Shown: positions 13,260 through 23,470 of the stretch, in pieces
Position numbering within the stretch: position 1 is the stretch's first letter
Layout of the letters: each line of letters opens with the position of its first letter
Source: Limnanthes douglasii subsp. nivea
Taxonomy: Eukaryota > Streptophyta > Magnoliopsida > Brassicales > Limnanthaceae
DNA: 64,000 nucleotides
NCBI GenBank assembly: GCA_036936605.1
Contig: JAUPFV010000001.1
Location: 31,629,900-31,693,899 of the forward strand
Direction of reading: 5' to 3'
Made by a program: the position numbers and the translations under genes
Notes under the pieces: generated by a model
The model's input: only the letters and a program-made list of their open reading frames with translations
The model's database searches: none
Told to the model about the DNA's origin: nothing

Positions 13260-15830
13260 CACATCTTCATTATAAATTGTCTTTAAAAATATTCAAGTGT
13301 TGAATATTCCAATGATACTTCAACAGAGTACTACTCAAATCTTGCAACATGTATACTCCATGATGCCCCTTAGACGTAACTGTATACGGACCATCCCAAC
13401 TAACTTTCTTGAACTTCTATTTTTTATTTATTCAAAAACTTTACTCACAACCAAAACCAAATTCGCTACCCTTGTTGGATATTTTGTTTCCTGAATATGA
13501 CTAAGCCTGAACAATTTTATCACTCCATTGACAGTAACTTTCATCGTTTCGTGAGAAGAAAAAAAACTTGTATTTTAACGGATTAGTCTCAATATTCTAT
13601 CAATTTTTTCGCTCAAGAAAAATAATTGACGAACTTACCCCAATAATATTATCTGAATTCCAAGAAAACATAATGATTTTCCTTCAAAAAATTTACCAAC
13701 ATATTTTTAAAACCTTGACTCAATTGACTTCCAACTTTAACCACTTGAATACTTGACAACTCAATTTCATCTACTTTATCCAAAATATTGTCACGCTATA
13801 TTTCTTCCTTAGGGTCGTGAACCTTAATTCTACTATCAACTTCATCATCCGACTGACAATCATTTAATTGCTAGGATGACAACTTGAGAAGGTTGAAAAA
13901 TTCTATAACGATGTCTTGCTACTCTTTGACTTTCCTAACTATTCTAACAGAATTCCTAACCGGATACTAGAGACACTAATAAAATGATGAAGTAACAACT
14001 TATATCTTATGCGACCAAGGTTGGCCCATAATTGCATTATAAGGACTTGTAACATCACTAATTATAAATAAATTCCTCGTATTTTTCTATGTACTATCAT
14101 ACCCAAAAAGTACTAAAAGCTCAATTTCTCCAATACAACTAGGCATTTTACTTTTATAAATCACCAACTACTTATTTGTCGGCATGTATAACGACATCCC
14201 GATCATCTTATCATAACTACCTTGAAAATGATGTTATTTAAGCTACCATTGTCTATTAAAACACGAGTATAACTCTTGAAATATCCAAACTAACAATCAA
14301 TGCATCCTTACGAGGAATGAAGAGTGATGATTCTCTCAAATCATCATCAGTAAAAGACAAATCAACAACTGGCTTTCGGTAGTGATAATATGATGACTCG
14401 TAAACTAAATGCACATCTAAATAATTTTTATGCTTTTTTTTAAAACTATAACTTGTTCATGATAAAGTATCACCTTATGAGATAGTATGCTTATCATTCT
14501 GATTTCACACCCTAATGTAACTTATCATTTTCCCCTCGTTATTCTCCTTGCTTTTCTTTTTAATAAACTCAATCAACTTTACATTATCTATCAACATCTG
14601 CATTTTATCCCTCAATTAAAAATAATCATTAGTCAAACGACCATGATCATTATGATAAACATAAAACACCTATTTAGCCTTCTATTATATGGAGCTAACA
14701 TCTGACAATATGGTATGGAATTTGCCTTATCTTTCATATTTTCAAAAATAACTGATATATTCTCGGTTAGTGGTGTATACCTTCGAACTGGATTATCATA
14801 TTAAGAGAATCTTGGTTTGTTAAAAGGAACTTTAGCCACCTCATCATATTTCATTTTATAAATATTTTTTATATCTATCACATAGATTTTGAATCTTAAA
14901 CTTTAGACAAACCCACGATTCTATTTTTTTACTTGACAATCCTAATGAATTGATCTACTATTCATAAAGTATCTCCCATAATATCAATCAGAAACTTGAC
15001 AAGTTCTTCGTATAACTTTTCAGCTAGAATCAAATCTCTTCTAAAGGCATCAACAACTGCATCTTACTTATAAGTTGCCATGACATTCATCTCACGCATA
15101 AATCATTGAACGTAACTTTATTTCACCCTTCATTTGGTATAAATTCATAATGAAATCCCCATCTTTCTTACACGCTAAAGCATACCAAATTCCTTCAAAA
15201 TCTTGAATCGTTCCCTTATGCAAAGAATTAGACCAATCCAACGTAATTATCTTAAATGCCATTGAAAAAACAATGCACAACAAGCTATCACCAGTATTGT
15301 ATCCCATCGTCATATTCAAAACTATCCCAAATGATACTCAAAATCACCTGACCCATCATATGTTTCCATGTAATACGGATCAGACTTCCTTGGAAGTTTT
15401 CTTCCAAACTTTTATTCACTACATGAGATTCTTGAAGCATATAATATGTTATTATCGACCTTTTTAGTTGTATGATGTTACTTTAGTTCCTTTAATCCTA
15501 TTAGATTCTATGTTACTTGATTGACTTTCACACCCAAGAATATCAAAATTTATTTTTCTTGCCTTTTAACCTCGTTCTTTTATATGCCTAAATTGTTACT
15601 TCATCAGAACTCTTTTTAGTGTAACTTATATCAGAACCTTTCTTACTCACTCTATTATATTTTTTGCATTTCGATGTTATTTTCTTTGCCAGTATCTGTA
15701 ATGTCTCTGAAATTTCCTCAAATCTAGCATGAGAATTTTGTTCTCTTTCTTGTAACCGATTTAGTTTGATTTGCTTTCGCTTCATCTTCTCAGTCTGAAC
15801 TTTCAAAAGTTAGACACTAGAATAAATTGT
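13260..15830 (-). pseudogene. M1 gypsy (Tat-like) polyprotein remnant, internally deleted
   Basis: Reading the minus strand from high to low coordinates, a gag part comes first. It has a basic coiled segment at 15806-15588 (EKMKRKQIKLNRLQERE) and a capsid-like segment at 15319-15092 with SNSLHKGTIQDFEGIWYALA. An aspartic-protease region follows at about 14400-13850, with the flap-end motif SPYNAIMGQPW. Then comes only the integrase C-terminal end at 13500-13260 (read as GWDGPYTV..., ending near YSTLEYF). RT, RNase H and the integrase core are absent, although M2 still has them. Roughly 3 kb was lost in the deletion. Many stops and frameshifts are present. Confidence 0.65.
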
Positions 15831-15939
15831 AAGTGTACATTAACTTGTGAGATATACATCTTAAACACTAGAAAAAAATACATATATGAGCATAAACTGT
15901 TATAATACCAGATATATCATGCACATAATCGACTCTATA

Positions 15940-16072
15940 TGCCACACCGGTTGATTGATTTCGTTTCAGAAACGATCAATAATAATAATAAGTAGTCTTG
16001 TTTTGAAAGTGGCTTTCAGGTACCAGTTCGAATGTTACTTCCACTATGGTTGCTGCTAATGAGTTCGGGTTC
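15940..16072 (-). repeat. M1 gag N-terminal region, inverted partner of 20225-20345
   Basis: The minus strand here matches the plus strand at 20225-20345. Shared blocks include aaagccactttcaaaacaag, 'agactactta' and 'gcaaccatagt.gaagtaaca'. Both read in frame as a gag-leader series ending SHFQNKTT. It links M1 and element H as related gypsy copies in opposite orientation. Confidence 0.65.
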
Positions 16073-16084
16073 GACTCACCGAAA

Positions 16085-16910
16085 TTTCCCTTTCTCATTT
16101 TTTACTTTTATATTAAAAATATTTGTATCTTTCAAACCGGAGCTCGAAAAAAATCTGAAAATATTATCAAATTTTTTTTAAGACAAAAAAAAAACTAGAT
16201 TTGGGATGATTATTTAAAATAAAATTATGCGAGACCGAGTAATCCTAGTCTTGCATTACGTTGCCTGGTCTCACATCTCTTACTTCATTTTCTTTAGTCT
16301 CGCATGTTGTAATAGAGAGATACAAGACCAGACATGATATAATGGAGAGATGTGAGACCATGCATGATAAAGCGAGAGTGATCATACATATGAATCAGAG
16401 AGACCAAACATGATGAAGTGGATAGACCAAACATTATTAGATCATGCGAGACTAGACATAATAAAGTGAAAATACCATGCATTATTAAATCACGTGAGAC
16501 CATACATGATGCAAATATAAAGACCATGTATGATACAAGTGGAGAGACCATATATGATAAAGTGAATAAATCAGACATTATTAAATCATGCGAGATCAGG
16601 AATAATAAAAGTAGAGAGACCATGCATGATAAAGTTGATAGGCCATACCCGATAGAAGTGGAGAAACCAGTCATGATGAAATGGATAGATGCGAGATCAA
16701 ACATTATAAAGTGAAGAGATGAGAGACATGTATTATTTGATGATAAATATGCGAGACCAAAGTTACTCGGTCTAACGATTTTTTTAAATACCACATTTTG
16801 TTCATCTTAAAATAATAAAATTGATGATACTTTAAGAATTTTTTTTTCCAAGCTTTGGTTTGAAAGATATGATTTTTAAAAAAATGAATTAATATAAAAA
16901 GAACGGTGTG
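16085..16910. mobile_element. Foldback-type DNA element with internal minisatellite
   Basis: The ends form imperfect inverted repeats of about 150-200 bp. On the left are 'cttttatattaaaaat', 'tatctttcaaaccgg' and, further in, 'atgcgagaccgagtaa'. On the right their reverse complements appear in mirror order (atgcgagaccaaagttact near 16748; ttggtttgaaagatatga near 16855). Between them (about 16235-16760) is a degenerate minisatellite built on 'gagaccatgcatgataaag' in runs of 20-46 bp. The first units are inverted relative to the rest. No transposase frame is seen. Exact ends and target duplication were not found. Confidence 0.55.
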
Positions 16911-18102
16911 TTAAAAAAGAGAGGTTATTTGTGATTTTTTTCTTTAGTTCTAATACCATTGCCGATTCTAGATATTAGATGGTATTGAGAAACTTGTTTG
17001 GATATTTTGGATGGTTCACCCATTTTAATAACTACTTCTGATGAACTGATTGATTTTTTTTAAAATAATTAATTCCATGAAAAACGTTATATTATTATTT
17101 AACAAGAATGATCTGGGAAAAATACGGGATGAGTAGTTTTTATAAGTGTATTTGACTCTTTTTTATAATGGATAAAACTTTTTATACTTGATCAGTGGCG
17201 GATCTATGACTGAAATTTAAGTTATGTTAAAAAAATTATGGGAAAAATCCATAACTAAAATATTAGGGAATACTAACCTTCCATAGTTTTGTAAAGATGC
17301 CGTATAAATGATTTAGGTAGTTAGGTACACATTATATCGGAACAGCAACTATAAATTACAGTTCAAACATTATCATACATGTATAAAATAAAGCATAACA
17401 CCACCATGACAGTTAAATCATATACCTTTTTAGCATTAATGGAAAATGTAAAAGGATACTGTATCAATTTTTATGAAAGCCATCAACCGAACATCAAATT
17501 CCAAATGTGTTATTGCATTGAAAACGTAGGACATGATAAGAGAGACAAAAGAATCTTCATTATCCTATACAGTAAAAATAAATACTAAAACATTATTACT
17601 TATTAACATATACATAATTTTTAAAACTAGATAGTCTAAGATATAAATTCATATCGAAAAATAAATCCCAAATAAATCAAACCAATTAAAAAAGAAGTAC
17701 AAAGAATCACGTTTTTACAAGAAAAAAATAAATTATATGAGCAGTTGATATAATGTTTCTCTGACTAATCTATTTGAATCAGTTATGCACTATCACAGTT
17801 TATGTATTCACGCGCTTCTATGTAGTTGTAGCTCAGCGGATGGTTTAGAAATATATTTCTAATCCCAATTAATTTATCTTCAAAGAGAAACAAAAAGTCC
17901 GAATCAAAAGAGAATATAAAAATGATTTGGTCCAAAGTTTTTAAACAATTTTTCACCTAGTCTTTTAAACCTAATCTTTTTGGTTTTATTAATAAACCAT
18001 TTTAAGTATTTTCAGAATTTCCACTATTGAGTTTTAAGCTAAATCAGTGCATATGTCAAAGATGCATTTGTGAACTTTTGCATGACGGTGGGATGCCGGT
18101 TG
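16911..18102. other. Intergenic DNA, no gene found
   Basis: AT-rich, with no coding frame I can support. A phrase 'tgtagctcagcggatgg' at about 17827 resembles a tRNA A box, but no B box follows. 'cagtggcggatctatgac' at about 17194 is of a type often seen at plant repeat edges. Neither is enough to call an element. Confidence 0.4.
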
Positions 18103-18291
18103 TGTTAGAAATATCTCTACCAACTAATGTGATATTGTCCACTTTGGACGATTAGTCCCGCACGGTTTTGCTCTTGGTTCACTCCCAAAAGACCTCACAC
18201 TAGTTGAGATATTTTATTCACTTATATATTGTAAGTACTTGTTCAGTCTAAGCGATGTGGGATAAAGGATCAAGTTTACTCATTCTTAACA
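18103..18291. mobile_element. 189-bp TG...CA repeat with perfect 5-bp target duplication (solo-LTR or TRIM-like)
   Basis: It starts tgttagaaat and ends ttcttaaca. It is flanked by GGTTG at 18098-18102 and again at 18292-18296. The interior contains 'cccgcacggttttgctcttg', 'cactcccaaaagacctcac' and 'gcgatgtggga', a sequence type I recognise as widely repeated in dicots. No coding capacity is present. Confidence 0.7.
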
Positions 18292-18975
18292 GGTTGAATA
18301 AGGTTTTTCAATATCAAGTTATCAACCACATCATGCATGCACATCGTGATTTATCGGCCGTCAAACTTTGCTCCAGGATAATCTCAGCTGTTAAGATATA
18401 TAATATTAATTATGAGTAACAAATATATATAACAACAATGAAACTTAATTACCATTTCCACGAACATTTGCAGTACATTAAAAACACATTCTCGCATCCT
18501 AAACATGTTCCAGGTCGACTCAGACCGCACACTAGACGTCTCATTTCTAAGGCCTACTGGTAAGAATTAAAGCTGTATTGACACAATCAAGAACACAAAT
18601 CTACTTAGAGAATTTTTGGAAGTGAAAAGTGCTTCTGATTATTTCATAGGTCAAACTAACTTCTTCAGTCTCTTTAAATAGACTGGGTGAGTTAGTTAGA
18701 AAAATGGTTACATAATGGTATATTTACAATTCGACCCTTACATTTCTCCTAAAGCCTAATTTAACCCTATATTTACAGAACTTATCACTTTAGTCCCTAT
18801 CAATTGCACTTAGGTCCCTGAGGAATATCTTTCCTTATCACCTACAAGGCTACAACTTCCTTTACCGTTTTGTTCCTAATTTATATACCTAACTATAGCT
18901 GATTCTTGTATCGAGTCAGTCAAAGAACAGAGAAAAATAAATATTTGAGATAATTCAGTTAAGAAAATTAGAAGA
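18292..18975. other. Intergenic DNA, no gene found
   Basis: No supportable coding frame. The right edge joins the start of the duplicated NADKc-like gene fragment. Confidence 0.35.
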
Positions 18976-19680
18976 AAAAAAAAAGCAAACTTCGATGATA
19001 ATCCAAATAGGAGAGCTGTGAAGCCTGTGATGGTGAAAAGAGCAGTGCGAGTGAAGTCGCAGTTGGAATCGCACAAGAGATTCGCCAGTGTATTTCCAAG
19101 ATATAATCAGCTCGTCGATCGCTCTAGGCTCTATTGTACTAATGCAGTTACTGCTCCACCTAAGGTAACTTCTCTATCTATATAACTCTAACCTGTCCGA
19201 TTTCAATGTTCCTTAAGCTCCAAGTTAAACTATACAGTTGATATCATGGAAAGAAGATGAAGGAAATTTGGTATTCGACCCTGATGAGATTGATTATTTG
19301 ACAACGGTTACTAACATAAACGCGGATGCAGAATCTATTTACGAGCTTTACGCAGATAAGAGCAGGCTATACCAGCCCGGCTCTGTATGGTATGATGTAG
19401 TATTAACACCTTTGAGATCCGCTTGCCAGTTGGAGCTCAAGGCTGTTATCCAAAATATAGAAAAACGTAAATAAATATAACTTATGTACTTAGGTGGTGT
19501 AATGTTTATGGAGACAAAATTTGATTTCAGATACAATTTTTCCGTCAATTTTCTTTGCTCGTTGTATGCATTTTGTTACAAGATAGTTTTGATATACTCT
19601 GTATTAATGTTATTTGACATCAAATTTATATCTAGTTTTCTACTCTTTAAATTTGTATATTCAATTGTCGAGAATGAATA
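18976..19680 (+). pseudogene. Partial duplicate of the NADKc-like gene: last two exons, last intron and 3' flank
   Basis: Exon copies at 19011-19164 and 19238-19474 correspond to exons 8 and 9 of the gene at 50928-55004. The intron between them (19165-19237) and the intron stub before (from about 18976) are also recognisable, so this arose by DNA-level duplication and not from mRNA. Both frames remain open. The product would start RAVKPVMVKRAVRVKSQL and end VIQNIEKRK. It has a three-residue insertion (KPV) and further changes such as IDYLTTVTNINADAESIYEL against IDCL...NTDAE. The homology runs on into the 3' flank ('gagacaaaatttgatttc'). The seven upstream exons, with the ATP-binding site, are missing, so no kinase can be made. 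It lies inverted relative to the full gene. Confidence 0.85.
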
Positions 19681-20224
19681 ATGTCCGATTAACTGTCAAA
19701 AATAAATTAATCGGTGTTTTATTTTCGAACTCTAGTTTGAAAAATACAAATTTTTTAAAGTAAAAAGTGAGAAAGAGAAGGTTTGGTTCGAATAAGAAGA
19801 TAGTTACGTGGATGAGACGAAGCATGAGTATTTTAAGGTACTATTAAAAATTTGGATACCAAGCTTGACTTAATTGCATAAAATGGGTATTGGATATCTA
19901 ATAGTGATACTTGAGGTACTAAATGACAATAAATATTAGTGTTAGGCACATTTGTTTACATTCTTCTATTAAAATTGATAAAAATATTATTTGATGGGTT
20001 ATATTGGGCTAATTGTAGGTCATATTAGTTGTAGACTAAACACAATTTTAAGAAAAAATCTTCGTATTTATGGATCAATAGAGCTAAAAGACTCACATTG
20101 GTGAGTATAAGTATAAATTGTCACCCTACTAGAAATGAGTGAACAATAACTATTGTATTCTTACATAAATTAATCTCTCTTATAGTTTTCTCTCTCTACA
20201 TTTATTCTCTAACTGCTTATGGTG
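19681..20224 (+). other. Possible 5' LTR or leader of gypsy element H
   Basis: The sequence directly before the H gag start has the look of an LTR end: a possible TATA-like 'gtataagtataaattg' at about 20107, then a pyrimidine-rich 'tagttttctctctctacatttattctc' just before 20220. No second LTR copy was found, so the boundaries are unknown and the call is tentative. Confidence 0.3.
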
Positions 20225-21363
20225 AGTTGAACCCGGGCTCATCAGCGGCAACCATAGTTGAAGTAACATTCGAAGTGGTACTCGAAAGCCACTTTCAAAA
20301 CAAGACTACTTAATATTACTATTGATCGCTTCCGAAGCGAGCTGCAACATAATGACTACTTAGGGAACAACTAATACACCTCTCACCCTTTTAAAAAATG
20401 GTCGGGGTCGCAATCTCTCCCTCTCTCCCTCTCTCTCTATTTTCACCTTAGTTAGAGAATGAAAGGCGAAGACTCGTGTCCCAGATGCAATACTTCAAGA
20501 AGATAAAGAAAGAAGCACCGGTGAATGTCGCTCCCATGACCAAAGTGGCAATTTCCCTAGAGTGGGAGAGACACTATAACTTATAAGCCGATTGGGGTGC
20601 AATATGAAATTTGCGTTGATTCACCTTTTAAGGAAACAATAGAGATGAAACTTACGATTTTACTGGACCTTATGGACTGTAACGTGTCTATAATGCTTCA
20701 AGGATGAAGTATCGACATCTGTCACTATCAATACGTGAAGGCGAATAACTCGTTTCCAATCACAAGAGGAGGCATCATTGTAGCCATCATGAATGCACAA
20801 TAAGCATGTGACATTCAAGGTCTCGATGTAAGACGGTGAATAGAAGGAGGTCACGTAAGAACCCCGAGGTAGATCAAATGGAGTTCGGGCAAGACACTCA
20901 CGTTGTAGCCGCAATTGTCAAATCAGTCGACGTCGAACCAACAACTTAATAGTATGTCCGGGATCCTCAAAATGTTCTTCCATCAGGGGCTCAACAAAAA
21001 GTTTACCCTCTCGTGTCCGGACCTCTGATCGAGTTACCCCCGTGCATAATCTCGTTCAGTATCACCAATAATTCTCATGTCAAGGTCTCTTTTATGAAAA
21101 TCAGGCACCAATGTTTAACATAGAGTCACTCTACCATGTGAACCCATGTTCAGCTCTGAGTGATGGGTTAAACAAATATTTCTACACCCAAGGGTACATA
21201 AGAAAAATATATTCGTTGACTTTAGAAATTATGGCAGTCAAATTACCAAAAAAGGTTCGACGTTCATAAAATGGAGAAGTACGATAGGATCAATGACATG
21301 GAGCACCATATTGAGCAGTTCACAAACGCGATGATTAGTTTCCCTGAGGATTACCGTTTGTGG
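20225..21363 (+). pseudogene. Element H gypsy gag, 5' part (split by E1)
   Basis: Broken reading of the plus strand gives a gag series: the leader shared with M1, then ENERRRLVSQMQYFKKIK near 20456, then YVRDPQNVLPSGAQQ near 20950, then the capsid start KFDVHKMEKYDRINDMEHHI at about 21250-21310, and ...FPEDYRLW. The frame is cut at 21363 by the E1 LTR and resumes at 38484. It has many stops. A pyrimidine (CT) run lies at about 20414-20438. Confidence 0.65.
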
Positions 21364-21682
21364 TGATATAAATTATTAGGGAGCAAAATAAATTAGATAA
21401 AAGAGTTATCATTAAAGCTTTGTAAAGTTAAAAGGATAATTTTGATAGAGAATATAGATAATAAGGGCTAAAGTGTAGTTTACCCTAATGTGTAACCGAT
21501 TATGTTATTTACCCTTTCGTCCTATAAATAAGAGAGAAGATTATGAAATAAATGATGATTGATTTTTGCTAATTTATACTCTATTACAAACTGTTTCTCT
21601 CTCTAAAAGTAAACAAGTTATTTTCTTTTTCTAGAATTACATCTATTGTTTGATTTTCACATTGAAAGTCTAATGCTTAACA
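21364..21682 (+). repeat. E1 5' LTR
   Basis: Starts TGATATAAATTATTAGGG and ends ...GCTTAACA. It contains 'cctataaataagagag', a plausible TATA box, near 21521. It is followed at once by 'ttggcgaccacaatgaga', the likely primer-binding site. Confidence 0.85.
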
Positions 21683-21771
21683 TTGGCGACCACAATGAGA
21701 GATTATGAAGTACCTAGATAATAAATCTAAAACCACGAAATTCATGGTTGAATATACCAATTTAGATTACA

Positions 21772-23470
21772 ATGGAACGAGAAATTGAAACGAATCCTAT
21801 AGTGTTGACGGAAAACAAAGTACAAGAATCAGGCTTACCTAGAGAAAAAACATGATGTGATAGTCATGGAAATGAACAACGTGAACAATCTGATATAGAA
21901 AACCGAATGGATCAATTGTTAGAAAAGATAACTGTATTGAATGATGAGTTCAATCGAAGAGAGCAGCAAATCCAATCAGAATAGATGAAAACCGAGGTAT
22001 GACAAGTTGACGAGAAAATAAATTTGAAAACATGTCTGATGAATTTTACACAGCTCGACAAGTTTGAAGTGATAAAAAAGGCTCATTTCCAGTCAGATAA
22101 AGAACATTACTCTTGACGAAAGGAAAATAAAAATAAACAATACATTTCGACCAGTGATAGTGAATTTTCTACTTCAAATTCTGAGGGTGATTTATTTAAG
22201 TAAGGAAGACATTGGCGTTCTTTGAAGGGAGATGGAAGTCAACATCGAAAATAGTGCAAAGAGAATTGATCGAGGGTAATACATCCCAAAAATATGTTAA
22301 CACTATACCAGAACATATATAAAGTCATGGGAATAACCAAAGCTGACCAATATATATAATGAGTGGATTGGAGGAATTCTCCTTTGTCTGCTGAGATAAG
22401 GTCGATACCTCTTCCTAGGCGCTTTAATATTTTGAAGGTAGAAAAGTTTGATGGAACACAAGATCACGATAAGGACATTAAGCAGTTTAAAAACTGTACG
22501 ATGAACTTCGAAGATGATGATAAACTGGTATGTAGAACATTTTCGCAAACTTTTAAAGGCACTGCATTAAAGTGGCACAATAGAATTCTGAGGGGATCTA
22601 TAACCAACTTTATGATTTTTACACTGCATTCCTAAGACAATTCGTGGGGAGCAAAGAGATATGAGCCAATAGTGATACTATCATACAATACAAACAAACA
22701 GTATGGAAAAAGTTAAAATATTATATTAGACGATTTGTGTTAACAAAGACAGAATTGGAAGATTGTAAAGAACTTGTTGTTATGACAGCTTTCACACAAG
22801 GATTGCTTCTAGGGGATCTGAAAGATGAGATTACGAGAAGAAGGGCATCAACTTTTGGAAATTTGATGGCTCCAGTTTAGGAACAAATTAAGGTGTAGGA
22901 GTCCACAAGAGTTCGAGGTGGATCAAGTTTCACTCAAAGAATTTTGGGGCATGCGGCTACTAGCCAATGGTATCAGGGAAACACTTCGAATTCTCAAGTA
23001 CTATCTCATCCGAAGACGAATACTAGTCTTCCTCCTCAACCATGAAGAGCACCTTCTCAACCAAATTATTTTGTAGAGTTTGGCAACCATCTTCGAAAGA
23101 GCTAAGAATCATGTTAATTTTCAAAAAACCAGCTCTGATAAATAGACCAAGGGGCGAGCGAAACAACAAGTTTTGTAAGTACTACAATGACATAAGGTAT
23201 GATATCGTTGATTGTATAACATTAAATAAAGAAATTCAGATTTTGATAGAAAACGGAAAGTTAACGACTATCGTTAAATGACAGAGCAGTGGACAGTATA
23301 ATCCGAGCACTTCATCACAACAGTTCGTTAACACAAATTCGAAACTGAAGAATTGTTGATAATCATGATATCTAAATTAGAAAGGTTTGATGCGGAATCA
23401 GAATATTTGGACCTAGAACATTTAATCCTGATGGATGTGGACGAGCTAGTAGTTCAGGGAAAGGTTTGAA
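21772..23470 (+). pseudogene. E1 gag
   Basis: ATG at 21772 (MEREIETNPIV...) follows an 89-nt leader. A coiled region (NRMDQLLEKITVLNDEFNRR) comes next. The capsid domain at 22363-22620 has FNILKVEKFDGTQDHD and CRTFSQTFKGTALKWHNRI. Near 23175-23265 lies a CCHC-like segment, KFCKYYNDIRYDIVDC. Stops occur, for example, near 21853, 21982 and 22633. The gag of E2 (from 27748) is a close relative (KLEKFDGTQDPD, CRAFSQTFKNAASKWYNRL). Confidence 0.75.

Noticed and set aside
16240..16765. CRISPR-like repeat array
   Set aside because: Units vary in length and sequence, there are no uniform spacers, and the context is a plant nuclear genome with foldback ends. It is a minisatellite.
16294..16794. 166-codon minus-strand frame rich in repeated 'IMSDL'-like phrases
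   Set aside because: It is the translation of the minisatellite itself; repeat periodicity alone keeps it open.
17815..17865. tRNA gene candidate ('gtagctcagcggatgg')
   Set aside because: Only an A-box-like phrase is present. There is no T arm or B box, and no cloverleaf can be drawn.
20225..20250. PBS for a tRNA at the H gag start ('tggtgagttgaacccgg')
   Set aside because: The complement would put a T-loop-like sequence right next to the CCA end, which does not fit tRNA geometry. The segment also reads as gag in both M1 and H.
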